Notes: a model not told the origin generated them from the letters alone. A DNA stretch of 64,000 bases from an uncultured Allorhizobium sp. (GCA_958439205.1 OY288189.1:4107001-4171000), one strand, 5' to 3'; counted from the stretch's first letter, positions 44,225 through 52,760 are shown. A program made the numbers and translations.

Positions 44225-44470
44225 TCACGTTTTCTTGCCAGACCCCATCTGTCGTCGTGCGAGTGCGGCCTTGATCTCCTCGCCCGGCGCCGGATCATGC
44301 ATGGCGCCTGCCATGGCGGTCAGATCATCTGTGATGCGCATCTGCTCGACGAAGGCCCGGCATCCCCGGCACATGGCCAGATGCAGCTTGATGTTCAGCC
44401 GCGGCCAGAAGCCGAGATCACCATCGATCAGAAGGCTGGCACGCGCGGCGACTTCACTGCATCGAAACAT
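44225..44470 (-). CDS. Zinc-finger (zf-HC2) anti-sigma-factor-like protein
   Basis: An 81-residue protein with HLAMCRGC near residue 30, the His-x3-Cys-x2-Cys zinc-binding motif of anti-sigma factors such as ChrR and RsrA, preceded by an earlier Cys (FRCSEVAARASLL). There is no membrane helix, so it would act in the cytoplasm by holding a sigma factor. It is 35 bases downstream of the TVP38 gene, and both are divergent from an ECF-like sigma factor gene at 45389, so that sigma is the obvious partner. GGAGGG precedes the ATG. Confidence 0.78.
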   Translation of the reverse strand: MFRCSEVAARASLLIDGDLGFWPRLNIKLHLAMCRGCRAFVEQMRITDDLTAMAGAMHDPAPGEEIKAALARRQMGSGKKT

Positions 44471-44505
44471 GGCTTAGCCCTCCCCGGACATGGTGAAACG
44501 AAGTC

Positions 44506-45297
44506 TCATGGCGACGTCCTGCGCTTGCGAATCTGGCGCACGAGCGTCGGGATCAGCGCCACCAGCGCCAGCGAGAAGAAGGCGAGCGTGATGTCGCGTG
44601 TCACGAGATCGGAGATCTGCGCTTCCCGGCCGCTCGCCTGTGCCGCCACCAGCACACTGTCGACGCCCTGGCCGAGATAGGCATAGGCGAAAGTGCCGGG
44701 CAGGATGCCGAAGAAGGTCGCGGCGATGAACCGGCCGAGGCTGATGTCGAACAGGGCGGCCGCAATGTTTACGACGAAGAAGGGAAAGACCGGCGCGAGA
44801 CGGATGACGAAGAGATAGCCGAAGGCATTCTCGCGAAACCCATCCGCCATCTTCTTGACGACGCCATCGACCCGGTGGCGCAGAAAGTCACCGAAGGCAG
44901 AGCGCGTGGCGAGAAACAGGAGCGCCGCACCGATCGTGGCACCAACGGCAACCAGCGCGCCCCCGATCATCCAGCCGAAGAGAAAGCCGCCGAAGATGGT
45001 CAGCACCGAAGCTGCGGGGAAGGAGAAGGCGACAGCCAGAATGTAGACGGCGAGGAACAGCAGCGCGGACCAGAGGACATTGGCATCGACATAAGCCCTC
45101 AGAGCCTGACGTTGTTCGGCCAGAAATCCGAGGCTGAGATAGTCCTGCAGACCGAAGGCATAACCGAGTGCGAGACCCGCGACGACGAGGACGACAGGCG
45201 TATAGCGCCAGAGGCTGCCTCGACCGACAGCCCCCTTCGAGGCGGTGCGTTCGTCCTCCTGTGGGCGGCCGTGCTGCGGGGAACGGCTGTCAATCAT
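44506..45297 (-). CDS. TVP38/TMEM64-family membrane protein
   Basis: A 263-residue protein with about six helices and the SNARE-associated (VTT/DedA) core: AVAFSFPAASVLTIFGGFLFG near residue 95, GATIGAALLFLATRSAFGDF near 120, RLAPVFPFFVVNIAAALFDISLGRFI near 165 and FGILPGTFAYAYLGQ. Family members have been linked to lipid scrambling or flippase activity and to unknown transport. Its gene is first in an operon with the zinc-finger gene, and AAGGA is well placed for the start. It is also near the YnjBCD transporter and a CDP-alcohol transferase. Confidence 0.9.
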   Translation of the reverse strand: MIDSRSPQHGRPQEDERTASKGAVGRGSLWRYTPVVLVVAGLALGYAFGLQDYLSLGFLAEQRQALRAYVDANVLWSALLFLAVYILAVAFSFPAASVLTIFGGFLFGWMIGGALVAVGATIGAALLFLATRSAFGDFLRHRVDGVVKKMADGFRENAFGYLFVIRLAPVFPFFVVNIAAALFDISLGRFIAATFFGILPGTFAYAYLGQGVDSVLVAAQASGREAQISDLVTRDITLAFFSLALVALIPTLVRQIRKRRTSP

Positions 45298-45388
45298 CGT
45301 GGTTTCCTTGAAACGCCCGCGCGCCCTGTAAGATCACCGGTTCCGGCGCGACTGATCCCACATGGTCACTATGGCTTGATGGGGTCGA

Positions 45389-46060
45389 ATGCTGCTGGAC
45401 ATGGAAGGCGATTGTTTTGCTAATGGCGCCCGGGCTGAGGCAGGGGGCGGCGTGGCGCAGGATGAAGGTGACGATCTGGCTCTGGCGCGGCACCTCGTTG
45501 ATGGGGATGCTGCAGTCTTCGAGCTGCTCTATCGCCGGCACAATGCCGCGATGATCCGCTTTTGCGCGGGCATCGTCCGGTCGCGCGACATCGCGGAAGA
45601 AGTCGTCCAGGACACCTGGGTGGCTGTGCTCGGCCGCATCGATCTCTTCGAAGGACGCGGGTCGCTCGCAAGCTGGATCTATACGATCCTCCTCAACAAG
45701 GCCCGCAGTCGCGCTCGCCGCGAAGGCCGCATCGTGTCCTTCGACGATCTGGGGGATGGCAATGGTCTCGGCGAGGCTTTTGACGGGCGCGGACACTGGC
45801 GCACCGTACCCGAGCTCTGGGAAGATCTGACGCCCGAGCGCCACATCGAGGGTCGGAGCGTTCTGCAACACGTCGAGGCGGTCATCGAAACGCTGCCGCC
45901 GGCGCAACGGGCGGTGCTGATCCTGCGCGGCCAGCAGGAGCTCGATCCGGCAGAGGTCTGCGCTCTGCTCGACATCTCCGAGGGCAATATGCGCGTGCTT
46001 CTTCACCGGGCGCGGCTGAAGGTTCGCAATACGCTCGACCGGCTGAATGTTGGCCTCTGA
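45389..46060 (+). CDS. ECF-type RNA polymerase sigma factor
   Basis: A 223-residue sigma-70-family protein with domains 2 and 4 only. Region 2 is seen as FELLYRRHNAAMIRFCAGIV and SRDIAEEVVQDTWVAVL near residue 65, and region 4 as LPPAQRAVLILRGQQELDPAEVCALL with the HTH SEGNMRVLLHRARLK near 200. The N-terminal 25 residues are extra and acidic. Its probable anti-sigma protein is the divergent zf-HC2 product. It likely drives its own promoter and the TVP38 promoter, though I cannot define a full ECF promoter; GGAACC on the minus strand at 45344-45339 is a possible -35. Confidence 0.88.
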   Translation: MLLDMEGDCFANGARAEAGGGVAQDEGDDLALARHLVDGDAAVFELLYRRHNAAMIRFCAGIVRSRDIAEEVVQDTWVAVLGRIDLFEGRGSLASWIYTILLNKARSRARREGRIVSFDDLGDGNGLGEAFDGRGHWRTVPELWEDLTPERHIEGRSVLQHVEAVIETLPPAQRAVLILRGQQELDPAEVCALLDISEGNMRVLLHRARLKVRNTLDRLNVGL

Positions 46061-46077
46061 CCGAGACTGGGCAAGGC

Positions 46078-46695
46078 TCATCGGTCTTCTCCCGAGAATG
46101 CAAGCCAAGCCTGACGCCAGCGAATGACTGTCGTCAGCGCGCAAAGAGCGGCAAAGCCATAGGCAATCAGCGGGAAGTTTTGCGGCAGGAGGCACATGAC
46201 GACGAAGATCGCGATCGTCTCGAAGCCTTCGGCCAGACCGCCGGCGTAGTAGATGCCCTTGGTGGGGAATTCCGGCGCCTTGCGACCAAGCTTCGCAGCG
46301 ACAGCCGAGAAGGCAAGGAAAGACGATCCGGTGCCGACGAAGGAGACGATCAGAACGGCTGCGGGCAGCGCATTGACCTCAGGGATCGCCACCGCAAAGC
46401 CGAGCGGGATCAGCGCGTAGAAGACCATATCGAGCGCGATATCGAGATAGGCGCCACGATCCGTTGGGCCATGAATGCGGGCGACCGCGCCGTCGAGGCC
46501 ATCCAGCGCACGGTTCACGAGGATCAACAGAAGTGCTGCCAGGAAAGAGCCGAAGCAGAGTGCAGCGAAGGCGCCGAGCCCTGCGAGGAAACCGACAAGG
46601 CTGATCTGATCTGCCCGCACCCCGCGATGCGCCAGGAATTCGGCGACCGGCTGCAGGGCCGCCTTCTGCAGCGGCAGGATTTTCGCATCGATCAT
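46078..46695 (-). CDS. CDP-alcohol phosphatidyltransferase-family membrane protein
   Basis: About 205 residues with roughly six helices. The active-site motif D-x2-DG-x2-AR-x8-G-x3-D-x3-D is intact as DGLDGAVARIHGPTDRG then AYLDIALD near residues 70-95. Enzymes of this family make phospholipids or related products by swapping an alcohol for CMP of a CDP-alcohol. The other substrate is unknown. It follows the MerA-like gene by an ATGA overlap. In Escherichia coli, YnjF of the ynj locus belongs to the same family. Confidence 0.88.
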   Translation of the reverse strand: MIDAKILPLQKAALQPVAEFLAHRGVRADQISLVGFLAGLGAFAALCFGSFLAALLLILVNRALDGLDGAVARIHGPTDRGAYLDIALDMVFYALIPLGFAVAIPEVNALPAAVLIVSFVGTGSSFLAFSAVAAKLGRKAPEFPTKGIYYAGGLAEGFETIAIFVVMCLLPQNFPLIAYGFAALCALTTVIRWRQAWLAFSGEDR

Positions 46696-48203
46696 CCGCG
46701 CCTCCAGGTCTGGAAGCGTTCGAGCAGTGACAGGAGAAAGCCGTTGATGTGATTGCGTCGCCATTGGCCGGCGACCAGCTTGTTGGCCTCGGCGAGCGTC
46801 GGATAGATGTGGATCGTGCCGAGGATCTTGCCGAGGCCGTGGCCGTGCTTCATGGCAAAGACAAATTCGGCGAGCAGGTCGCCGGCGTGTTCACCGACGA
46901 TCGTCGCGCCCAGGATCTTGTCCTTGCCCGGCACGGTCAGCACCTTGACGAAGCCGCGGGCGGACCCGTCGGCGATCGCGCGATCGAGATCGTCGATGCC
47001 GAAGCGCGTCACCTCATGCGGGATCTTCTTCTCCTTCGCCTCGGCCTCGGATAAGCCCACCCGTGCCACTTCCGGATCGGTGAAGGTCGCCCACGGGATG
47101 ACGCTGTAGTCGGCCTTGAAGCGCTTGAGATCACCGAAGAGCGCATTGATCGCCGCAAACCAGGCCTGATGCCCGGCGACATGGGTGAACTGGTAAGGCC
47201 CTGCGACATCGCCGGCCGCCAGGATGTTCGGATGCAGTGTCTGGAGGTATTCGTTCGTCTCGACGACCCTATCCACCTTGATGCCTAGGTCTTCGAGCCC
47301 GAAGCCCTTCAGCCTAGGCGCCCGCCCGACAGCGACGATGATCTCGTCGAAGCCGATGCGGAACTTGGCGCCGTCCTTCTCAACCTCGATCCACTTCTCG
47401 CCGGCATCTGTTCCACAGGCGACCGCCTTGTGGCTGGTCAGGACATTGACGCCGTCCGCCTTGATCGAAGCCTCGACGAGTTGGGCCGCATCCTCGTCCT
47501 CGCGCATCATAAGACGCGGTGCCATCTCGATCTGCGTCACCTCTGAACCGAGCCGCGCAAAACTCTGCGCCAGCTCGCAACCGATCGGCCCTCCCCCCAG
47601 AACGACGAGCCTCTGCGGCACGGCGGGGCGATCGCGAAGGCGCTCCCACAGGGTGTCGGAGGTGAGGTAGCCGATATCGGCCAGGCCCGGTATCGGCGGA
47701 ACGAAAGGCTGTGCACCGGTCGCGATGATGATCGACCGCGTCGTCAGCCGCAGCATGCCGCCGTCGTTCAGCGCGATCTCCACCGTCCAGGGATCAATCA
47801 GCTTTGCATAGCCCTGCAGGACTTCGACGCCGAGGCCGGTGTAGCGCTCCACGCTGTCGTGCGGCTCGATCTCGGCGATCACCTTGTGGATCCGCTCCAT
47901 CACGGCGGAGAAAGGCACCTTCGGCTCGACCGACTCCAGGCCATAATGGTCGGCATGGCGCATCTGGTGCGCCACCTTGGCGCTTTTGATCAGCGCTTTC
48001 GAGGGCACACAGCCGAAGTTGAGGCAATCGCCGCCCATCTTGTTCGCCTCAACCAGCGTCACCTTGGCCTTGGCGGCGGCAGCAATATAGGCCGAGACCA
48101 AGCCGGCAGAGCCCGCACCGATGACAACCAGGTTGCGATCGAAACGCTTGGGCCGTTGCCAGTCGGAGCCGGGTCGGGTTGTTTTCGGCTCTGTGCGATC
48201 CAT
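46692..48203 (-). CDS. MerA-like FAD-dependent disulfide oxidoreductase
   Basis: About 503 residues with the flavoprotein disulfide reductase pattern: VVIGAGSAGLVSAYIAAAAK near residue 25, the redox pair Cys-x4-Cys in GGDCLNFGCVPSKALI, the NAD motif VVLGGGPIGCELAQSFARLG near 205, AAGDVAGPYQFTHVA near 345 and the dimerisation domain with FTDPEVARVGL and the C-terminal HIYPTLAEANK. It lacks the N-terminal HMA domain and C-terminal Cys pair of mercuric reductase. Relatives with an added TVP38 domain are common, which fits its proximity to a TVP38 gene. Probably not mercury-related. GAGG precedes the ATG. Confidence 0.88.
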   Translation of the reverse strand: MDRTEPKTTRPGSDWQRPKRFDRNLVVIGAGSAGLVSAYIAAAAKAKVTLVEANKMGGDCLNFGCVPSKALIKSAKVAHQMRHADHYGLESVEPKVPFSAVMERIHKVIAEIEPHDSVERYTGLGVEVLQGYAKLIDPWTVEIALNDGGMLRLTTRSIIIATGAQPFVPPIPGLADIGYLTSDTLWERLRDRPAVPQRLVVLGGGPIGCELAQSFARLGSEVTQIEMAPRLMMREDEDAAQLVEASIKADGVNVLTSHKAVACGTDAGEKWIEVEKDGAKFRIGFDEIIVAVGRAPRLKGFGLEDLGIKVDRVVETNEYLQTLHPNILAAGDVAGPYQFTHVAGHQAWFAAINALFGDLKRFKADYSVIPWATFTDPEVARVGLSEAEAKEKKIPHEVTRFGIDDLDRAIADGSARGFVKVLTVPGKDKILGATIVGEHAGDLLAEFVFAMKHGHGLGKILGTIHIYPTLAEANKLVAGQWRRNHINGFLLSLLERFQTWRRG

Positions 48204-48481
48204 GCGTGCCTCTGCGCGGTAAGGGGGCTTGTAGTGACATGACACGCAACGAAGCCGATTGTTACACGGCGATGGTCATTTTTTCGCAGATGGTCGAAAA
48301 CGGGCAGGCCAAGCGACGCTGCCACCGCTGCGGACATAGACAAAGGCGATGCGCGGGCATCCGCTTTCTCAGAACCGTACAGTTCACGACCAAAAATGGG
48401 GCGCTTGATAAAACCGAGCTATCGAATTCAGAAGAATCTTAAGGAACAGATGCTCAATTAGCACTCAAGGGAGTGCCCAAC

Positions 48482-49384
48482 ATGCGCGTCATCGTTTCCA
48501 CCATCGTCTGTCTTGTTTTTGCGTGCCTCTCCGTGTCCTTTGCAGCGGCCGCCGAGGATTGGGTCGCAGCGCGCGCCACGAGCGAAGTCTCTTACACGAC
48601 CGACAAGGAAACCTGGGTTCCTCTGCGCAAGGGCATGGCAGTGCCGAACAAGGCCTGGATCTCGACCGGTCCGCGCGGACGCCTGCAATTGGTGCGCGGC
48701 AACGAGAGCATCGCTTTTCAGCCTAATACGCTCGCCTCAATCATCACGCGGGGCAGCACGGTCAACCGCAAGACAGAGGTCGTGCAGCAGGTTGGCGAGA
48801 TCAGCCTGGAAATCGAGAAGCGACAGAAGCCGCATACGACTGTGCAGACACCGTTCCTCGCCGCCGTGGTGAAGGGTACGCGTTTCACCGTCCAGGTTGG
48901 CAAGAAGGATGCGGCCGTCGCTGTCGATCGCGGCCTCGTGCAGGTCACCAGCTTCCGCAGCGGCGAACGCAGCGAACTTGCAGACGGCCAGGGCGCCCGG
49001 GTCGATGCTACGGGAATGACGGTCGCGGGGATTTCGCAGAAACCAAGTATCAGCCGTGTCGCCCCCTCGTCTCCTCCAGTGCCTGCCGTCGGAAGTGTGA
49101 TGAGCGATGCTGCAAAGTCGGACAAAGCGAGCAGCACATCGAATGGCAAGTCCAAGGCCGAGAGCGCCGGCAAATCCTCGGACAAGGACAATTCATCGTC
49201 GAACAGCAATGCCGGCGGCAACGGCAAGGGCAATTCCGGAGAAAACGGCAGCTCCAGCGGCAGCAACGCTGGCGGCAATGGTGGCGGCAATGGCAACGCT
49301 GGTGGCAACGGTAATGGCAATGCCGGCGGAAACGGCAAGGGCAAAGGCAAGGGCGGTAGCGATGACGATGATGACGGTGACTGA
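48482..49384 (+). CDS. Secreted FecR-domain protein with a Gly/Asn-rich tail
   Basis: About 300 residues. The signal peptide MRVIVSTIVCLVFACLSVSF with an AAAAEDW cleavage region is followed by a FecR domain (about residues 35-180) with VPLRKGMAVPNKAWISTGP, GRLQLVRGNESIAF and TVQTPFLAAVVKGTRFTVQVG. Such domains form a beta-rich sensing or adhesion module. The last 80 residues are low complexity (Ser, Lys, Asp, then Asn/Gly repeats) ending in an acidic DDDDDGD tail. The ATG at 48482 fits AAGGGA, nine bases upstream; an upstream GTG overlaps the SD. The CHASE2 gene follows after 39 bases. Confidence 0.85.
   Translation: MRVIVSTIVCLVFACLSVSFAAAAEDWVAARATSEVSYTTDKETWVPLRKGMAVPNKAWISTGPRGRLQLVRGNESIAFQPNTLASIITRGSTVNRKTEVVQQVGEISLEIEKRQKPHTTVQTPFLAAVVKGTRFTVQVGKKDAAVAVDRGLVQVTSFRSGERSELADGQGARVDATGMTVAGISQKPSISRVAPSSPPVPAVGSVMSDAAKSDKASSTSNGKSKAESAGKSSDKDNSSSNSNAGGNGKGNSGENGSSSGSNAGGNGGGNGNAGGNGNGNAGGNGKGKGKGGSDDDDDGD
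49195..49360 (+). repeat. Imperfect GGN/AAY-rich repeat coding Asn/Gly tail
   Basis: Runs of GGC-AAC/T-GGC-type codons repeat through the 3' part of the FecR gene and encode the Asn-Gly-rich segment. The repeats are irregular in unit length. They could expand or contract by slippage, and similar antisense frames in the area are a by-product. Confidence 0.6.
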
Positions 49385-49423
49385 TCCGAGCGCTTCGGCC
49401 GTCAACGAGCCTTCGGTCTGCGC

Positions 49424-52258
49424 ATGACGGGTCGCGCCACAACATTGCGCGGCACCCTGTCGTCCCTGACGTCGCTCAGACTCGCCATGATCGCGATGAT
49501 CATGGCGCTCCCCTTTCTGCTGCCGTCGCTCTCCGTTGTGCAGCATGTCGACAACGAGTTGATCGCCTTCCGGGCCGCTGCGGCTCCACGTGACGCCAGC
49601 GGCGACTTCGTCTTCGTCGCCATCGACAAGAAAAGCCTGATCGAGGTCGGGACCTGGCCGTGGCCGCGGGACGTGCATGCCGAGCTGATCGACCGGCTGG
49701 TCGCGGCCGGCGCCCGAGACATATTCCTCGACATCGATTTCAGTACGCCTTCCCGGCCGGAGAGCGATGCCCGGCTGGCAAAGGCGCTCGAAGATGCCGG
49801 CGGTGGCGTGATCCTGCCGATGTTTCGTCAGCAATTCGGAGCACAATCGAACGCTCCGCTGACCCTGACTTCACCCATTCCGCTCTTTGCAGACAACGCC
49901 TGGACGGCACTGGTGGATGTTTCGCTGGATGCGGACGGCCTGATGCGATCCTTTCCGGTAACGGATGTTGTTGACGGCATCCCGACACAAACGGCACCGG
50001 CGGTCCTGGCCGGCTACAGCGATGCCCGCACCACCCGGCTCGACATCGACTTTTCCATCAACCCGGAGACCGTGCCCACCTATTCCGTCGCGGACGTCCT
50101 GTCCGGGGCAGTGGCAGGCGACGCTCTGAAGGACAAGGCCGTGGTGGTCGGGGCCTATGCCACCGAACTGAAGGATCTCTTTGCCGTCCCGGTCTACGGC
50201 ATCCTCAGCGGGCCGATGCTGCATGTGCTTGCAACGGAGACCCTGGTGCAGGACCGATTGCTGACGCGCCTGCGGGCAGAGCCGATCGTCCTGTTGCTCG
50301 CAGCCCTGATCATCGCCTATACGCTGACCTTTCATCGTCTTTCGCTGGCAGTGCCGCTCGCAGCCTCGGCGGCGATCGTGACCATCGGAGAGGCGGCGGC
50401 CTTTCTCCTCTACAAGAACGAAGCGATCGTCTTCCAGACAGCGACGATCTGGGCAGTGCTGGCCTTCGGCTTCCTGATGCTGATGGCGGAGAAGATAGGT
50501 CTGAATGGCTGGCTTGCCGAACTGGCGATCACCGAGAACCGGGACATTCGCCGCGTGCTGAAGCGGGTGATCAATGACAGTGTCGACCCGGTCATCGTGC
50601 TCGACCAACAGCGCAACCTGCTGGACGCCAGCCAAACTACGGCCGACATGCTGGAACTGGACGCGCCGGTAACCCGGGGCACCAATCTGAGCAGCTTCGT
50701 GCCGCGCGCATTGATGGACGCGGTGCTTGCGCTCGAAGCAAACCATGCCGCCGAGCCCGACCGGGCGCATAGCGCGCCTCTGTCCTTCAGCATGCCGGGG
50801 CGGACCGGGCGCCGCCATCTGGAAGCTGTCATCACCATTTCGCCTTACGAAAGCGGCAGGGGCCAGGGCCATTCTTCGGTCGGAACCCATGTCACCTGCA
50901 TCAGCCTGCGGGACACGACCGCGCGACATCTCTACGAAACCAAGCTCGAGGAGATGGCGCGCGTGGACGATCTCACGGGGCTTCTCACCCGGCGGGGCCT
51001 TGGCGATGCCATGGCCAAGGTTGGTTGCGGTTTCTCGGTGTTTGCCATCGACCTTCACCGCTTCGGCCACCTGAATGAAACGCTCGGTCGGGAAAAGGGT
51101 GACAGCGTGCTGCAGGCCGTCGCCGCGCGGCTGCGTCGCCATGCCGGAATCGATGGCCTCTGTGCCCGGCTGGCGGGGGACGTGCTCTGCCTGGCGACGC
51201 CCGGGATCGAAGGTGAGCCCGCTCTGGCTGAAAGCGCCGAGCGGCTGCTTGCCCTGTTCGATGCGCCTTTTGGTGTCGAGGGCATCAAGATCGAACTGAA
51301 TGCGCGGGTGGGCGCCTGCAGCGGGTCGCTGGATCTCGGCGATCCCGGCAAATGGGTGGAGGCGGCGGAACTCGCGCTGATCGAAGCGAAGCGGGTCGGC
51401 GGCAGCGGCTGGCGGGCCTATGATCCCTCGTCGGCGCTGCGCCGGGCGCGCTCGCGCCTTCTGGAGGCGGAGATGCGTGGCGCCCTGGAACAGGGCCAGT
51501 TCTTCCTGCTCTATCAGCCGCAGGTCGCGCTGAAGACCGGGCGCCTGGTCGGCGCGGAGGCACTGTTGCGGTGGCAACATCCGGCGCTCGGCATGATCTC
51601 GCCCGCCGAATTCATCAGCATAGCAGAAGCCAATGGCTTCATCTGCGATCTCGGCCAATTCATGTTCAAGGAAGCCTGCAAGGCCGCCACCAGCTGGCCG
51701 GCGCATGTCAGCGTCGCCGTCAACATTTCACCGGTGCAGTTTCTGCGCGGCGACCTGCTTTCCGATATCCGCGCGGCGCTCGCCGTCAGCGGGCTCGCGC
51801 CGCACCGGCTCCATGTCGAGATCACGGAATCGATGTTCCTCGAAAAGTCGGAGGAGCTTCTGGAAAAGCTGGAGGCCCTGCGCGGTCTCGGCGTGACCAT
51901 CGCGCTCGACGATTTTGGCACCGGCTATTCGTCGCTCAGCTATATCTCGAGCTTGCCGCTGGACAAGCTGAAGATCGACCAGTCCTTCATCCGCGAGATG
52001 GTGAGCGACAGCGCAGCACAGACCATCGTGCAGACGGTCACCACACTTGCGCATGGTCTCGGTCTCAAAGTCGTCTGTGAAGGCATCGAGAATGCCCTGC
52101 AGTGTGAAATGCTGGCCGCGATGCAGTGTGAAGAAGGACAGGGCTATCTGTTCGGGCGACCGCAATCAGCCCGCCAGATCCAGGCGCTTTCGGCAGCCCA
52201 TTCGCTGCTGGCGGGCAGCGATGCGATCGGTGTCAGTGGCCTGGCGCAGGCCGGGTGA
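49424..52258 (+). CDS. CHASE2-sensor GGDEF-EAL protein with degenerate GGDEF
   Basis: A 944-residue membrane protein. Domain order: an N-terminal helix, a CHASE2 extracytoplasmic sensor (about residues 40-275: DFVFVAIDKKSLIEVGTWPWP, DIFLDIDFSTPSRP), three helices (about 280-370), a PAS-like linker, GGDEF (about 500-625) and EAL (about 690-940). The GGDEF site reads AGDVL (residues 584-588), so diguanylate cyclase activity is probably lost. EAL is intact: AEALLRW (EAL 712-714), NISPVQF, EITES, DDFGTGYSS, KIDQSF, EGIE and QGYLFGRP. It is expected to break down cyclic di-GMP. The upstream FecR gene is a likely sensor partner. Confidence 0.92.
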   Translation: MTGRATTLRGTLSSLTSLRLAMIAMIMALPFLLPSLSVVQHVDNELIAFRAAAAPRDASGDFVFVAIDKKSLIEVGTWPWPRDVHAELIDRLVAAGARDIFLDIDFSTPSRPESDARLAKALEDAGGGVILPMFRQQFGAQSNAPLTLTSPIPLFADNAWTALVDVSLDADGLMRSFPVTDVVDGIPTQTAPAVLAGYSDARTTRLDIDFSINPETVPTYSVADVLSGAVAGDALKDKAVVVGAYATELKDLFAVPVYGILSGPMLHVLATETLVQDRLLTRLRAEPIVLLLAALIIAYTLTFHRLSLAVPLAASAAIVTIGEAAAFLLYKNEAIVFQTATIWAVLAFGFLMLMAEKIGLNGWLAELAITENRDIRRVLKRVINDSVDPVIVLDQQRNLLDASQTTADMLELDAPVTRGTNLSSFVPRALMDAVLALEANHAAEPDRAHSAPLSFSMPGRTGRRHLEAVITISPYESGRGQGHSSVGTHVTCISLRDTTARHLYETKLEEMARVDDLTGLLTRRGLGDAMAKVGCGFSVFAIDLHRFGHLNETLGREKGDSVLQAVAARLRRHAGIDGLCARLAGDVLCLATPGIEGEPALAESAERLLALFDAPFGVEGIKIELNARVGACSGSLDLGDPGKWVEAAELALIEAKRVGGSGWRAYDPSSALRRARSRLLEAEMRGALEQGQFFLLYQPQVALKTGRLVGAEALLRWQHPALGMISPAEFISIAEANGFICDLGQFMFKEACKAATSWPAHVSVAVNISPVQFLRGDLLSDIRAALAVSGLAPHRLHVEITESMFLEKSEELLEKLEALRGLGVTIALDDFGTGYSSLSYISSLPLDKLKIDQSFIREMVSDSAAQTIVQTVTTLAHGLGLKVVCEGIENALQCEMLAAMQCEEGQGYLFGRPQSARQIQALSAAHSLLAGSDAIGVSGLAQAG

Positions 52259-52595
52259 GCACGAAAGCCGCGCAAGCGACGAGGATCAATCCGATCAAGA
52301 GCTTGAGCCAGAGCTGCGGCGGCCCGAAGAAGACAACGATGCCGTAGCTTACAGCCATCAGCGAGACCGAGGCGATCTTTGCCCTTTGCGAGATCGCACC
52401 CTCACGGCGCCAGTCGATCAGCGGCTGGCCAAAGCGCGGATGGTCGAGCAGCCATTGCTCGAAGCGCGGAGATGAACGCGCGAACAGCGCTGCCGCGAGG
52501 ATCATGAAGGGTGTCGTGGGCAGGACCGGCAGGAAGATGCCGATGACACCGATCCCGACCATCAGCCAGGCGCAGCCAAGAATGATTAGGCGCAT
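52233..52595 (-). CDS. YbaN/DUF454-family membrane protein
   Basis: A 120-residue protein with three hydrophobic stretches and the DUF454 signature: LGCAWLMVGIGVIGIFLPVLPTTPFMILAAALFARSSPRF, with the typical PTTPF motif near residue 26, and HPRFGQPLIDWRREGAISQRAK. The function of the family is unknown. AGGGG five bases before the ATG sets the start; an upstream Met adds a polar extension and is rejected. The 3' end overlaps the 3' end of the CHASE2 gene by 26 bases on the opposite strand. Confidence 0.88.
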   Translation of the reverse strand: MRLIILGCAWLMVGIGVIGIFLPVLPTTPFMILAAALFARSSPRFEQWLLDHPRFGQPLIDWRREGAISQRAKIASVSLMAVSYGIVVFFGPPQLWLKLLIGLILVACAAFVLTRPAPGH

Positions 52596-52760
52596 CAAGT
52601 CCCCTTCGCTGGCTGCCGTCGCTTTGCCTGGAGATATGGCATGATTCGGGATCGGCAAGGATTTTGAGGATTGCGGCAAATGCGGCGATTTTTCGTTTGC
52701 GCCGCAACAGGCTGAAATGCATCCTTGCCCGGCAATGCCACCTTCAGGAATTCAACTGAC

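Noticed and set aside
45297..45389. A full ECF promoter in the divergent gap before the sigma factor
   Set aside because: GGAACC is present on the minus strand, but I found no matching -10 element at 16-18 bases, so it is mentioned only as a possible -35.
46692..48203. Mercuric reductase
   Set aside because: The N-terminal heavy-metal domain and the C-terminal Cys pair of MerA are absent, and no mer genes are nearby. Only the general disulfide reductase fold is shared.
49871..51706. A 611-codon minus-strand frame opposite the CHASE2-GGDEF-EAL gene
   Set aside because: No domain is recognisable, and the opposite strand carries a complete multidomain protein.
52233..52258. Convergent overlap of the CHASE2 gene and the DUF454 gene as a regulatory antisense device
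   Set aside because: A 26-base tail overlap is ordinary in compact genomes and gives no specific sign of regulation.
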